A stretch of 64,000 nucleotides of DNA from Melampsora larici-populina 98AG31 (GCF_000204055.1 NW_006768766.1:1542941-1606940); one strand, 5' to 3'; counted from the first letter of the stretch, positions 36,489 to 49,076 are shown. Made by a program: numbers and translations. Notes: a model not told the origin generated them from the letters alone.

Positions 36489-37441
36489 TATCAGATTCCT
36501 GAGAAAACGCGATCAACACAAACCGTAAGTTGAATCCAAGATGAAACTTGATCTGATGTTTCTTGACTTGGTAGAGAATTCTACTCGACATTCATCCGCT
36601 GATATTTGTGATATGAACATTAGCACGTTTCTATAAATCTCAAGGATATGATATGATCTTGACCGCAGTGAATAGGATAGGATGATTATCAAAGTAGGCC
36701 TTGCATAAAATCAATATTCACATTTTCGAGGCAAGAGGAACGCGACTTTGAAGGGTGCCTGTTTTTCATACCGTTATTTTATCTGTACTTTAGTCAACAA
36801 ATTATAAGCTCAGTAAGCTTAGTGTATCTTATCATGGATGTAAATACATACCAACTCAGGACAAAATTACGGTCAATTCTTTGAGAAATCAGTTCTACCC
36901 ATGCAAAACGCTCATGATCCATGATACTGTGGTTATCATAAATGACTCGGCAGAGAAGTAGGGATAAATGGAATCGCTGGTGGGGCCCTTCTCTAGTATT
37001 AAGATGGAATTGATATACTGCGATGGTATGAATTTAGATATGAAACTCATCTCTTTTCGAACAATCAAATCTACGTGACTTCAAACCAGTCCTGACAGGC
37101 TCAAGTTTAGTCATCGTTTGGTTCCAGATCGTTGAATTATAGGTCGTTCAGCTGTCAAAAATCAGTGCTCATCACTCAAACACAGTGTATCCTTCATGAC
37201 TGTCCATGAACATCACGGATAACATGTGTATCGGTTCTTTTCTAGGCCTTTCTTGGTTCCAAGAGGGAATGATGAATTACATGGCTTGTTCCTCAATGAC
37301 TAGGTCCTGTATTATGGTTTTACGGGGGTTCATTCTGAGTAGACTTAAAGTTTGAAGCAGTCTTTTTCATTATTCCTTTTTCATCCATCACTTTTCCACT
37401 TCATTCATTTCTCGTATTTCTGTCTTTTCAAATCCCAACTA
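36489..37441. other. Intergenic between SFR1-like and MUS81
   Basis: About 950 bases of AT-rich sequence with no gene supported. The last 90 bases are strongly T/C-rich (TTTTCATTATTCC, TTTCCACTTCATTC), a typical fungal promoter pyrimidine tract. Confidence 0.45.
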
Positions 37442-40400
37442 ATGCCACCTAAGAAGGGCCCCAATTCTCAATGGGCCGACTGGATCGTCGAAGAAGCCAA
37501 CTTAGCTTCTGAGAAAAACTCACGAGCAGCTGATGTTTACAATAAAGCCGCACGCGCTTTACGTGCATGTCCACACCTTCTCAATCATCCGAAAGAGGCC
37601 AAGGACCTAAATGGAATCGGAGACAAAATAGTTGCCATCATCACCCGGCGGCTGGAAAACATATGTCGAGACGAAGATAGACCTTTTCCTCGGCAAGGTC
37701 TCTGAATTCCGACTTCTTCAAACCAATCTGATACCTGCTCACTAAACAAATCGAACACTTTTGTAACAGTACCCCTTCAGGAGCCTCAGGCAGGTCCTAG
37801 CGGGACAAAGCAGTCGCAGAGAAGAAAGAAACCAGCCGGACTGACTGCCGCAGAACTCGCTTTGGACGACCCATCCGACGGAGAACTACCTGTCAAAGCC
37901 AAGAAAGCTCGAGTCACCAAGCCCTACACTCCTAAACCTCGAGATGGTGCTTGGGGAATCCTGGCCGCACTTTACAGTTTTTGCGAACCTTTGGATCAAA
38001 AAAAGTTTAGTAGTCGCGAGACGATCATCGAGACTGGCCAGAAGTACTCTAACTTGAGCTATGGATCTGACTCTGGGGATGGCAAGAAAGCAGCTTGGAG
38101 TTCCGCCATGTCAGTCCAGCTGTTAACTAGCTTAGAAGAATCCCAATCACTAACATTCTTTTTTGTTTTTCTTACTAGCGCCATCTTGAAAAAGCATCAG
38201 CTGGTGGTTGTACACGCCACCCTTCGACCCATGAGATATGCCCTCACGCGTGCGGGGTTCGAGTTGGCTACTGCAATCGCTGCGACCGAAGGAATTCCAC
38301 TCATCGAGCTTGTTGCCGAAATCTGTGCTGCTGAACCTGAAATTCTTCCAGCAAATAGGAGTCCTTCACCACCTACCTTGCTCAAGCGAAAGTCTAGCGT
38401 AGATGCTAGCAGTCTGCGCTGGGTTGAAGATGTCCGAAATAAATCGCAACGTATAGCCCTTGATGAAGACCTGCGGGAAGCCTCATCAATTTTAGGTGTG
38501 AATCATGCAACAAGCAGCAATCTAACGCTTCAGGATGCTGCCCAGAAGCCCACAACTACAAAGTCTCATAGCGCACCTCAAGTTCCACAAAAGCGAAGTC
38601 ACGCGGATTCAGTAGATTTGAAGGTCAAACGGGCGGCGACAGGTGCACGGGCTCACGTCTATCGCGAGCCAGAGCCAGGTCCGTCAGTCGATTCTCTTGG
38701 CGCTTTGCGCTTCCAGTTCTCTTATCTCGACAAAAGTAAGAGCTGAAACCGACCATGACATTTAATCTACTGCCATGTCTTGATATTTTAAACTGACCAG
38801 CGATTCATTTTTGCTGTAGATGACGTTCGGGTCAAGACTTCGAAAGAGGCTGAAGTGCAGCATACTGATGAGGAGGAGCTTTTCAAAGTCGAGTTTTGTA
38901 CGCGCCAAAGACTTCATCCGTTCAAGATAAAGGCCATCGTACAAGAGGCTCGACTCGAACGAGTTCTTGGACCTGAGGGTGCGACAATGATGGGCTGGTT
39001 ACGGAAAGAAAAGACGATACCGATATGCCCAGGATTTGTGGAAGCTTTAGCGGGCGTGAGCCAACCCAAGCCTGTCATCGGTCGTGCGTTGGGCGCGGAT
39101 AGATTGACGAAGGACAGATCTACAGGTTCGTCTCGATCCAAGACGATGGAATCATCCTCGAGCCGAGGCGAATTCGGAATTCCAACGGTTCCGGCTCCCC
39201 GCTCGGGAACTCATCCTATCAACTCGTTGCCACAGAATGTGCCATCGACCAGCTCGGCACCTCTCATTCGGGCTAGTTCATCTGCTGGCGTGTCGCAACA
39301 AAGCTCGAACCAGAAAGATGAGCCAGGCCCTAGCTCTACCAGTCAAGCTCCTCGACCTCGACCTCGCGCTTCGTTTGCGACTGCGAATACCATTCCATCT
39401 GGCTTAGCCAAGCCTAGAGCCTCAATAGGAACTATGAGCATGATTGCGATGACAGTCCAACCTGAAACTTGGCCAGCTGGCTCCTATACCATCTCACTCA
39501 TCATCGATAATCGTGAAGTCAAATCAAAAGGGGACCGGGCTGGGATTTATAATCTATGTGTGACTAAAGCCCAAGCGCTCAATAAACGAGAGTCTGAGGA
39601 AATCAAAGTTGAACAAAGGGCCTTGGCTGTTGGTGATGCGATATGGATCGCGGTACATAAGTCGACTGGGAAGGAAGTCGTGTTGGATAGTATTGTAGAA
39701 AGGAAGAGACTCGATGATCTCTGTGCGAGTATACTAGACACTCGTTATCACGAACAAAAAGTGAGTTTTGTGGTAGAATCGATCTTGATCGATGCTTTAA
39801 AGTGAATACTTCAGTACAAGGAGCTCTTTCTTATCTTGATACACCTTTTCCCAATCTCTCAAAAAATGCGCTCCCTGTTTCGCTGACACTTTATGTTTTT
39901 TTTTATGTGATCAAAGGCAAGGCTGATGAATTCTGGATTGAGGGATAAGATCTACTTGGTAGAAGAATTTAATTCGCAAGCCAATCGAATCCAATGGGGA
40001 AAACAGATTGAGACCTCTAAAGTTGAGATGATGGTCGTGAGCAATTGTCATCTTCATGAGACGGCTGACTGGAAAGCTTCAGTGGATTATTTAATGATGA
40101 GAACAGAGGTCTTGAATACCTTACACAAAGTATGTATCAGTCGTCTATTCCTCATTTTTTTCTTAGCAGAACACTCGCTTTGAAACCAGCACTTTCAAAG
40201 TGTGAAAGACGCTATGATACTGATGAGTGGAGTCTCTTCATAGACGATTGATTTATCAGTCATACCCGACCGACACGTTGACCGAAAGAATTACTTGCCA
40301 CTCTTGGCACAACTACGATCAAATAAGCCAGATCAATACTGGGTCACCTCCTATTGCGTGTTTCATTCCTTAAATGACAAGTCGAGCAATTTGACTATCA

Positions 40401-40660
40401 ATCATATTTGGGCTCGAATGATTAATAGTATCAAAGGAATGAGTCCAGAGAAAGTTTTAGATTTTGTACAACGTTGGGAATCACCTCGAGTCTTTTGGGA
40501 TGAATATAAACTTCAATTATCCAATCAAGAATCAATGAAAACCAAACCTGAGAATTGGATTGAAGATGAGATGAATAAGACTTTTCGAAGGATCGGACCT
40601 ACACTGAGTGAAAGGATATGGAAGATGTTTAATGAAAAAGCCTATGGAAATTTGAAATAG
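37442..40660 (+). CDS. MUS81: MUS81 crossover-junction endonuclease
   Basis: Mus81 with Eme1/Mms4 cuts branched DNA such as Holliday junctions and stalled forks in the nucleus. Six exons (37442-37697, 37770-38109, 38179-38735, 38820-39760, 39917-40129, 40244-40660) close in phase and give about 907 residues. An N-terminal helix-hairpin-helix region has CPHLLNHPKEAKDLNGIGDK. A winged-helix region has RDGAWGILAALY and MRYALTRAGFELA. A long disordered linker follows. The ERCC4 nuclease domain has SLIIDNREVKSKGDRAGIY and the catalytic motif VERKRLDDL (ERK-x-x-x-D intact), then RDKIYLVEEF. The C-terminal HhH region has IKGMSPEKVLDFVQRW. It is longer than yeast Mus81 because of the linker. No break is seen. 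Confidence 0.95.
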
Positions 40661-42422
40661 AAGGTTATATCTTGAAGTTATACCTAGAAATCTCGAGATG
40701 ATATTATCTCTTTGATTCATGTTCTGTTTGATTTTCCAATCATATCACTAATCCGTTAATTTTTTCTGTTTCTTTCTCGTTTTTTTTCCCAAGATCCTTC
40801 TTATACTCAATCTTGAACACTTTTTTAATCTTTTTTGCAAATTTGTTTCCATTTCTTTCTGTAGATTTTTCTTGATATCTTTGCTGAATGATAATTCCTA
40901 AGCTGTGGTGAATCCATGTGATTTTAGAGATGTCCGTGATCAATTCAAAACCTCTTGAGTCAGTCATGGAATGACCATTTGATGAATGCTTATCAATAAA
41001 GCCAATATTGGCCAACAGATAATCACCAGGATGATCAAAAGGAGTCAAACAGGGAAGTGATCTACAATAGGAAACCTTGATAAAATAGATTGATCACAAG
41101 ATTTACAAGTTTGTTCACCAGCTCCAAAGAACAAGTTAGGTGGAACCAAAGGAATAAATCACTGACTGCTTTATAGTCAGACCTCATGAACACATCACAA
41201 GTCCTCTGTTATGTAAATAAGTCTGTGTAGCCATAACTTATCTCCAGAGTCTTCTGACCAGGTGATCAAATGCAAAATCAATAGAAAGGGGAATATGAAG
41301 GCAAAACACCTGGCCGGTTGGTTGTTACCGGCCAGGCCACACACCATTGATCACCTAAACTGAACCCATCCCTCTCTCTTGCAATAACTCGAGAGTGATG
41401 ATCAGCTTGGAAGATTATTTAGATTGCTCATCATGGTCATATGAGTATGTATGAACGTATGAGTCAGATTTATAATATCATATGCTCACTGTTTCTACTC
41501 ACTATGCAGTTCATCTTGAATTATATATTCTCTGAGAACTGATTCTTCAGAAAACAGAAAACACATGTGTAAGACCAAGACGTGAAGAGTGATGATCTTG
41601 ATTTATAAATCCTTTACACCAAGATCTTAGAATACCAAATTTGATAAGCTCTAAATCATCAATCACAGTCAATTTGTGGAAAGACCACAAGCAAATTTGA
41701 AAATTTGCTTACACCTATAGAAAAATTAATTGTTTCTGAGTTATATAGATCAGAAGCTTGAGATGATTGTGGTGTAAAATTTATCAATAGAAGATCAGAG
41801 CACTTTGAAGTCTGCAGTGATTTGAAAGACCTCTTTTACTGGAAAATGGTTTCCTTGGAGGTCAGAATTCAAGTAGGCCTCAGGGTTTGGTCCTGAGGGA
41901 AGGGAGACACACAAGAAACTGATCTGAGGAATTAAGAAGGGCCAAGGATTGCTTGGGTGCTCTTCTCCTTAGAATCTCCACGCAAGGGATCCATAGATGT
42001 TCGCTTGCCAGAGCGCTATATGAGAGAACTATTGTTGATTGTCGGATCTTGTACTTTGTGGTAGAATGGTTTGGATTGGAGTTGCAAGGCTTTTCTTGAT
42101 TTAAGCTCTGGGTAGCATATTTTCCATCAAATCAGGATATATATACACAATGTTTGATTGAAAAACCTATTGATGGATTCAATTGATTTTTCTGATCAAA
42201 ATATTTGTACAAGAATTTGTTTTATTGATGAATGAGTCAAGTTTACCTGAAAATAGTAATGATAATAACAAAGAGGAAAGTTTTTTTGATGATGATGATG
42301 AAGTGTTAAGGAAATCAAATGATCTAGAAGGTAAAAGGATTATCGGAACCTAAGGAAAGAAAAATGGTTTGAGAAGTTTGAATGAGTCTTTTGGAAAGGT
42401 TCAACTTAAGGAATGAAGATAC
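40661..42422. other. Intergenic, mostly AT-rich
   Basis: An open frame of 102 codons at 41048-40740 (-) encodes a lysine-rich peptide ending KKDLGKKNEKETEK; its first half (FDHPGDYLLANIGFIDKHSS) looks structured. No start context, splice partner or family was found, so it is only a possible 3' exon. A GC hairpin lies at 41309-41336. Nothing else is supported. Confidence 0.4.
41309..41336. repeat. Perfect 9-bp GC hairpin
   Basis: CCTGGCCGG and CCGGCCAGG are exact reverse complements around a 10-base T/G-rich loop, in an otherwise AT-rich spacer. No T-run follows, so it is not a standard terminator. It may be a small foldback remnant. Confidence 0.6.
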
Positions 42423-43361
42423 TCACATTCGAATGTAAGCTAATAATAAAGCACCACTAGAAGCTACTGTACCAACGACATATTGAAGACTGAAAGAAAA
42501 AAAAAGATAGGTTAGGAATCTGATTTTGAAAGATCTCTTTAAGATTAGTTGATGACTTACATATTGAATTTTACACTTTCCATTGTGGTACGTAAATTCC
42601 CAATTTCACCTTCGATCCTAGTATCTACTTCTCTAATCTTCAACTCACGTAAACCTAACTCATCACGTATTCTACCTTTTTCTAAATTCAAATCTAATCT
42701 AACAGAAGCTTGAGTACGAGTCTATGTAATGGAAGCAAAACGAAAAAGAGTGAAAAAAAAAATCGTTTTTCAAAAAATCGATTTGCATTTTATCATCACT
42801 TACAATCTCTTCTCTTAATCTTTGTTTTAGTTTTTCTAATTCACTTAAAAGTCGCTCGTTTTCTGATTTAAGTAATGCGAAATCTTGTTTTTCTACTAAT
42901 TGAATTTCTGATTTAAGTTTTGCAAAATCAACTCTTTGAGTATATTGTTGCTAAAAAAACATCCAAACCAAAAATCATCATTAGAATCATCCTTCTTTCT
43001 TTTGAGGGGTGGGGGTGAAAGAAACTGACCTTTTCGATTTCATTTCTAGTGACTAAACCAGTGATCAAACCTTTAATAGATTGATCAATAACTTGTTCGA
43101 TAGCCAAAATCAAACCTTCAGCTTGATCTCTCGAAAGACCATCTTTTTGTAATTGAGTAACAAATTGATGACTATCGAAATGAGCAGATTGATGGATTGA
43201 TGTTTTAAAGAAAAACCTTTTCTAGACACAATTACAATTACAATCAGAAATCAAAATCCGTTATTATTGATTATTCGGTTTGTTTGTTTGGTTTGGTTTG
43301 TAGTTTGAATGTGATGATACCTTTTTTGGTTTGTGATTGGTTTGATAGAATGTTTGAACAT
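42423..43361 (-). CDS. FMP32: Mitochondrial coiled-coil protein of the FMP32/CCDC90/MCUR1 family
   Basis: Family members sit in the mitochondrial inner membrane. Animal MCUR1 is linked to the calcium uniporter and yeast Fmp32 to cytochrome oxidase assembly. Five exons (43361-43321, 43216-43030, 42950-42804, 42721-42561, 42489-42423) close in phase and give 200 residues. After a short basic start comes HFDSHQFVTQLQKDGLSRDQ with AEGLI, the family head domain. The coiled coil follows (VDFAKLKSEIQLVEKQDFAL, RLDLNLEKGRIRDE, DTRIEGEIGNLRTTMESVKF). It ends in one membrane span, LQYVVGTVASSGALLLAYIR, as in all members. The first exon junction needs the AAAAG acceptor to keep phase. It is divergent from RAD9. 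Confidence 0.93.
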
Positions 43362-43537
43362 GATTGAGTGATTTGTTCTTTGTTTCTTGAGTAGTGTTGA
43401 GTGGTTGAAGTGGTTGAAGTGGTTGATTGAGTGATAGAGTGATAGAGTAAAGTGTTGTTGAACTGTAGTTTGAAAGTGTTGTTGTTGTTGTTGTGTTGTT
43501 CTGTTGTGAAGTTGAGAATTTGAATTTGAATTTGAAA
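43362..43537. promoter_or_regulatory. 176-bp shared divergent promoter, FMP32 / RAD9
   Basis: The two start codons face away from each other across only 176 bases, so the promoters and 5'-UTRs must overlap. The interval contains (GTTGAAGTG)2, (AGTGATAG)2 and a (GTT)n run. These read as CA/CT-rich leaders on the FMP32 side. No TATA box is obvious. Confidence 0.6.
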
Positions 43538-45416
43538 ATGGAATTTAGTTTACCAACTCATTCATTAAAACGTTAGTCTCATCCTCATCCTCATTCTCAA
43601 CAAATCAAAACTAATCATACTGACTTGATTCTTCGATCATCTAGACTTCACGGCTGTACTTAAATGTTTTAAATCATTTTCAGATCAAGTTCATCTCAAT
43701 GCACTCGAAGATTGTTTAAAATTATCAGCTGTTTCACCTACTCGATCAACTTATGCCATCGCTAATCTTCATGAATCTTACTTTGATCATTATCATTTAA
43801 ATTCAAATCAATTAGGTATCATTGAAGTTTTAACTAAAGTCAGTTTCAATCCCAAAAAAAAAACCGAATCTTTTTCTTTGGAAAGATTATTCACTAACAT
43901 TGGATTTTGTCAAATTTAGCCATTATATAAAATCTTATCACAAAAAACCTTTCATGCATCAATTGAATCTTGTCAAATTTCAATTCAAACTGATCATCAA
44001 TCTACTCATCTAGCCAAAAGAAGACATCAAACTTCCACTTTAGATCCAAGTAATTCGAGCAATCGTATCAAAATCCAACTTTTCTTATCAGTAGGTATCA
44101 TTAAATCATTCTCATTACAATTCTCAACGATCTCAAGATCATTAAATCCGATTGATATTAGATCATTAAACAGTCCGAATTATTGGATCTCTCCTTCAAA
44201 TCATCTTAAACAATGGATCGATCATTTCATTAGTCATCCTAATCTGATTGGAACTTCTACTTCGGGTTTGAATACTAGACAAGCTTTAGAATCGAATGAA
44301 GAACTTAGTTTTTGTTTTCATAGTGATGGTAAGGTTTTGATGAAGACGGTGAATTTGTCGGATGATTCAGATCAATCGATCATCGTTCCTAGAAGTGAGT
44401 TTAGTTTTTGGAAAGTTGATTAATTTCTTGCTTCTTTACTGATGTGACAATTTCATGTGACTTTAATGTAAAAATAGTCAATGATATCTTTTCGAAAGGC
44501 GCTCGTCAAGTATCTACAGTCTTAACGATCTCATCCAACGAATTTGAAGACTATCACGTCAATTTTCATTCACCAGAACCATCCAACACTCAACAAAAAT
44601 CGGTACCCGAGATGATCATCATCACTATTTCGATGAAAGAGTTTCGATCGATTGTCGAATTAGGTACTACGATTGATGCACCCATCGATGCAGGTTTCTC
44701 GATGGGTGGACGACCGTTTTATATTTCGATTTCAACTTCGGATGAAAGTTTATCTTTAGATTTCATCTTGGCTAGTACGGGTGGTGAAGAGTTGAGTGGA
44801 TTAGATCAAATTAGATCAGATCATGAAAAATCGGTTCATTCTTCAAGACCTTTAAATCAAACTAGAGTTCATCAAGCTCAAGCTCAAGAGATGAGAGGAT
44901 CAGTTTCGAATCAATCAAGAGTTTCAGTCAATCATCGTCAACCGGTTCAAAGTACTCCGATCGCAGGTCCTTCAAGAAACAATGGACTCTTTCGACACGA
45001 AGCACCGGATCCTGATCGAACAGAACTTAACGGTCAAGACGAGTTTGGAAATGAAGATGAGATGAATGCATTAGATCAACTTGATGAAGGACAATTGGAA
45101 GAACTTGAACAACAAGCTATTCTACAAAGTCAAGCTCGTCAATCGCAACGCTTACAATCTCAACCATCTAATTCTGCAATTGATCTGAGAATGAGAAATG
45201 ATCGTCAAGAGAATGGTGGTGGTGATGATGATGATGATCGACTTTTACCCACACAAGATCCTGAACAGGCTTCTAAGTTACCAAAGGTTAGCAGGTTTCA
45301 TGATTTTTTGATCTTAGACTTGAGAATTGATCTTTAAACTAACTCGAGATTTCGGAAACCCCGATCTGTTATTGAACAACCCGATTGATTAGGGAAAGTG
45401 GAGATTGTTTGATTAA
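43538..45416 (+). CDS. RAD9: RAD9, checkpoint clamp subunit of the 9-1-1 complex
   Basis: Rad9 with Rad1 and Hus1 forms a PCNA-like ring loaded at damaged DNA to activate the ATR/Rad3 checkpoint. Five exons (43538-43571, 43645-43838, 43920-44394, 44478-45286, 45393-45416) close in phase and give 511 residues. The first PCNA-like domain shows SLKHFTAVLKCFKSFSDQVH, LNALEDCLKLSAVSPTRSTY and FHASIESCQISI. The second shows ISMKEFRSIVELG, IDAPIDAGFSMGGRPFYISI and SLDFILAST. The C-terminal tail (~200 residues) is disordered, acidic and Gln/Ser-rich, as in other Rad9 proteins whose tails are phosphorylated to bind TopBP1/Rad4. The last exon gives KGKWRLFD; without that intron the frame reads on to 45337, so the very end is less certain. 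Confidence 0.9.
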
Positions 45417-47003
45417 GAATTGGATTAATTTTGATGAATGATTGTGTATTGCTTATGATGATGATGATGTTTTGATAGATTTAATGCAATCAATTTGATT
45501 ATTATCTTGTAAATCAAATGATGATTGTTTCTATCTTTCATCGCACTAAAGGTTTAAAGTTCGTAAGATATTTGTATGTCCTACATTTTCTTATTTACTG
45601 TTAAGATGGATCGTATGAGGATATCAAACCACAGTCCATCTCAGTCACTTTATCCAGCTTATTCCATATGGGATGAGGATCAAATGATAATCGAGATGGT
45701 AAGGTAACTTGAAGACATGCAGTCAGTATTCTAGACTTCAAAGTTCAGACAGACGGATCCGTTAAAACAATGAGGGTACAACTTCATCAGGTCTTCTACC
45801 ATATCGTCAACGAGGTCATCAAGTATTTGAAGTGTTTACCACATGATTGTAAAAGTAATAAGCATCATCAGATTCATAGCTTCAAGTACCTCGATGCTAA
45901 AGGAGTCGTGGTTCCTTTTTGACTGTGCGGACAAGATCCTGGTAACGAAATGCGGTCAATGGACTTCAGAGTGCCAAACCTACCTTAAACCATAGCCGTT
46001 TGGGGATCTATGCGTCAAAACCCATAGAAATCAATATCCCCGCTTCCCGTCGATATTCATCTCGGAAGCGATCCATGCTATGTATTTCTGAATGCTTCAC
46101 GAAGTAATTGTAGAATACATTGTCATACATCTTCGAAACTTTTATGTTTTTGTCCTCCCATATTTTCTCCTGTCACATAATTTCTTGGTTAAACTTATAG
46201 GTACTTGGTGTTTGGACACTTCTTCGTCCTCCATCCACGTCTGTTCAATCAAACTGGAGCATATTTATCAACATAGAGACAGAGAGGTACATGATTATTT
46301 ATACGCATCTAAATTCTTCTTGAAACCGTGCGTGTGGGTCATGGGAGAGAGCATAGATAATTTGCATATAAGGTAAACAACACGTGGAGAGGAGTTGGCT
46401 TGCAAGCAGCTTGGAGTTGACTTGATGGAGAATAAAGTTGAAAAAATTAAAAGGGTCTACGCGGACTTGTGCTTCTGGTTCTTTAGAATTGTGGTACTGG
46501 TAGCTTTCAAGATACTCACATAGTCAACTTAGCCCATAAAAGTTGTATTCAAACTCATTGTGAAGATGGCTGCAGTCACGGAGCCTGACTCCTGAGGCCC
46601 AAATCATCTTCAACTGACGTACTGAATCTTGATTATAGCTTTAAAATTGACACAAAGTAATTTCAAGAGCTTTGTGATGGTCTCAATGAAACCTTGATGG
46701 ATTAGCAGAAGAATAGGATGATCAAAAATAATGATTTTTTGATGTGAAAATGCAAAACAAGAAGTACAACAGCGATACAATTAACTCAACAAAATCAAAA
46801 GAAAAGTTTTCCAAGAATTATCAAAGTTACAAAAATCTACAAAAATCTTTCATGAAGAATTTCAACTTTGGAAACTGAAAGAAACTTCACAAAATATCCA
46901 AGACAAAATAATACTTCAAGAAGATCAGGATTAGGAAAATAAATAAATAAAACAATTTGTATAACAAGAAGGAAGAATGAGATTGAAAAAAAAAACTAAA
47001 AAA
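45417..47003. other. Intergenic, and 3' flank of repeat-family copy A
   Basis: 45980-46110 resembles part of 48440-48580 (an ACCCATAG word followed by AATCAA, then CTATGTAT), so it is a dispersed repeat. 46680-47003 is the 3' flank of the gene at 47004 and has counterparts downstream of copies C and D (GATGATCAAAAATAATGATT-like words). No gene is seen. Confidence 0.5.
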
Positions 47004-47762
47004 CTAAATCACTTCGGACATCTCATCAAAAGAATCTGGAAAATTTTCTAACCACTTGAAAACCCTCATCTCTAACTCGTGATAAGTTTCCAGATATCCA
47101 TCTTCAAAACCATCTTCATCTTCAGACATCTCTTCAGATCCCTCTTCGGCTAACCACATCTCATCAAACGAATCTGGAAGATGATCCAACCATTCAGAAA
47201 CCCTCATTTCCGATTCATGATCCCTTTCATCATCGCCATCTTCAGATACATCTACAAATCTGTCTTCTGACGACTTCGATGGGCTTGAAGAAAATTTTGC
47301 TCGCCAGCTTTCTCCTAATGCGGCCATTTGAAGAGATTGGCGCGCCAAGAGCCGTTCAAGAGCATCGGATGTAGCTCTAGTCCGGGGTTTTGGTGCCATA
47401 GGGATCAACGGGCTTGATGAGAATTTCAAACGCCACTCTTCACATACGGCCGAGAGCTGTTGGGTCTGACGGGCCATGATCTTCTCTAGAGCATCAGAGG
47501 TCGCTCTAGTTCTCGGAACGTTGAAATTGATGGGTGAAGCAATTGGTGATTTTGTGGTAGATGAATCGAAGCTTGATGATGAATGATCAGATGATTCAGA
47601 TGGATCAACTAGGAATCTTTCCTCGTATGTGATGGATTCCCCGTCCTCGCTGTTGATGCACTAATAGCAAAGTTATTCGAAATTAACAGGATTCATCACA
47701 AAAAAGATCAAGGTGAGATCATCACTCACGAAGTTTGAAGAAGGTTGGTAGTAAGTAGTCAT
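47004..47762 (-). CDS. RATS-repeat family protein, copy A (intact)
   Basis: I do not recognise a known family; four related copies lie in this window. Two exons (47762-47730 and 47660-47004) give 229 residues. After a short first exon (MTTYYQPSSNF) and a Ser-rich stretch come two ~33-residue repeats. Each starts RTRATSDALE, passes ARQ..Q and ends in W-R-x-K-F-S-S-S-P. An acidic linker leads to two more short repeats of the form E-M-R-V-x-x-W-L-x-x-[LF]-P-D-S-F-D-E-M. There is no signal peptide or membrane span. R-x-R-A-T-S fits a basophilic-kinase consensus, so phosphorylation there is plausible but inferred. Copies C (intact), B and D (broken) share exon layout, 5'-UTR intron and upstream motif. 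Confidence 0.7.
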
Positions 47763-47879
47763 TTTTTGTTCGGTGACGTGATCAAGGTTTTGGGGGTAAA
47801 GGTGTTGCTGATCAAACAAATTGAATCCAAGGTTAGTTGTCATGAAGTTAAGAACTGGACACTATACATTCAACTCACG

Positions 47880-48062
47880 TTATTGAGATTGTGTTGATAG
47901 CTAGGTAGAATTTTTTAGGAAGTCAAATTGATTCAAGAAGGAATTGAAGGAATTGTAAAGGGGACTTTGAGGATGAGGAAGCTCAAATATATCAATTCTC
48001 TTCACGACTTTGATTCAAATTGAGTTTATCACGATGCTGTTCCTGGTGCCTTCATTAGGGCA
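47880..48062 (-). other. 5' leader region with conserved intron donor, copy A
   Basis: On the minus strand AACGTGAGTT (near 47877-47886) is a canonical splice donor. It is kept at the same place upstream of copies B, C and D, so all have an intron in the 5'-UTR. Sequence 5' of the donor (the GCTAGGTAGAATTTTTTAGG stretch in plus orientation) is also shared. Confidence 0.55.
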
Positions 48063-48178
48063 AAGCTTCAATCAGGCACCGAACGACTTCAAAAGAAGCC
48101 GGATGACAAACAAGCTTAAGAGCTTCAAGCAGGCACCGAACGACTTCACAAGAAGCCAGATGTAAAACAAGCTTAAAG
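48063..48178. repeat. 58-bp tandem duplication in the copy A promoter
   Basis: Two head-to-tail units (48063-48120 and 48121-48178) share the AGGCACCGAACGACTTCA core and differ at about seven positions. Copies C and D have a single version of the ACTTCACAAGAAG word, so the duplication is specific to copy A. Confidence 0.8.
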
Positions 48179-48179
48179 C

Positions 48180-48199
48180 CCTGGATCTTGATATACACC
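48180..48199 (-). promoter_or_regulatory. Conserved upstream motif of the RATS-repeat family, copy A
   Basis: CCTGGATCTTGATATACACC lies about 420 bp upstream of the start codon. Near-identical 20-mers lie at comparable positions upstream of copies B and C. Its function is unknown; it could be a core promoter or transcription-factor site. Confidence 0.5.
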
Positions 48200-49076
48200 C
48201 GTGCTTTGAGGGTATGGATCCAGGTCAAAAAAAGTTTGTTGAAGCTTTTTTAATGCCTGCCATCAGCGAAGAACCTTTTTAAAATTGATACACATTGACA
48301 CATTGAATGATGGGAATCGGATGCAAATATCCTTCTGTGCTGGAATCAAGCAGCTTATGTCATGCAAAATATCAATGCAAAGGCACGTATAAACAGGGTA
48401 TGCACAACAAGCCCCGCTGCTAAGGAAATTCACCTATTTAATTACCTTAACCCATAGGTTCCGAGGCAAGTATGGGTTAAAACCCTATGAGAATCAACAT
48501 TTGCGCTTGACTTGAGCTTTGTTTGAAATCCTTTAAGTTTAAGCACATCCCTGAAGCAACCTACTATGTATCTCTGGATTCTGCACAAATGAATCACCCA
48601 TGTATGACTGCTGGAAACTTGTTTTTCCCTCTCATCTTTCCTCTTTGGTCACTTGGGCTCTTCATCAGAAACACCTAAGCCTTTGGATATTTTTTTACCC
48701 CTAGCAGATAAATCAAACTGGGCCCTACAACTTAAGATAGAGTTGTAATAGGGGTACACAACTTCGGTAGACCGAAGAAGCGGGGGACAGGCTGAGACTC
48801 GTCTGAGAATCTGGGAAACCCGTCCATACCCATGAGGTATGGCCTTAAACCGGAAATGATGTATGTAAATGACTCTCATATTTTGTCGCTTTCTGACTTG
48901 CCGTTAGGTGAGGAAAACCCTTTTGCCAAACGTTCAACCACTTAAATCATTACTGGGCTGGATCGTGGTCGGTTCATGTCCCTACCAGTGACATGGCCGC
49001 CATGTCCATATCCGTCGATCAAACCTCTCCCCATATCCTTCTTTAAACTGCGAGTGATCAATTCCAAGTACCCATC
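48200..49076. other. Spacer between copy A and the KDZ block
   Basis: No gene is supported. A CTTCGG...CCGAAG inverted repeat follows a TAGGGGTACACAA word at 48749-48761 whose reverse complement occurs at 56111-56123; see findings. The last 60 bases before 49077 are C/T-rich and look like a leader. Confidence 0.45.

Noticed and set aside
40740..41048. 102-codon lysine-rich frame (-) as a gene
   Set aside because: No start, splice partner or family; it is mentioned only as a possible exon.
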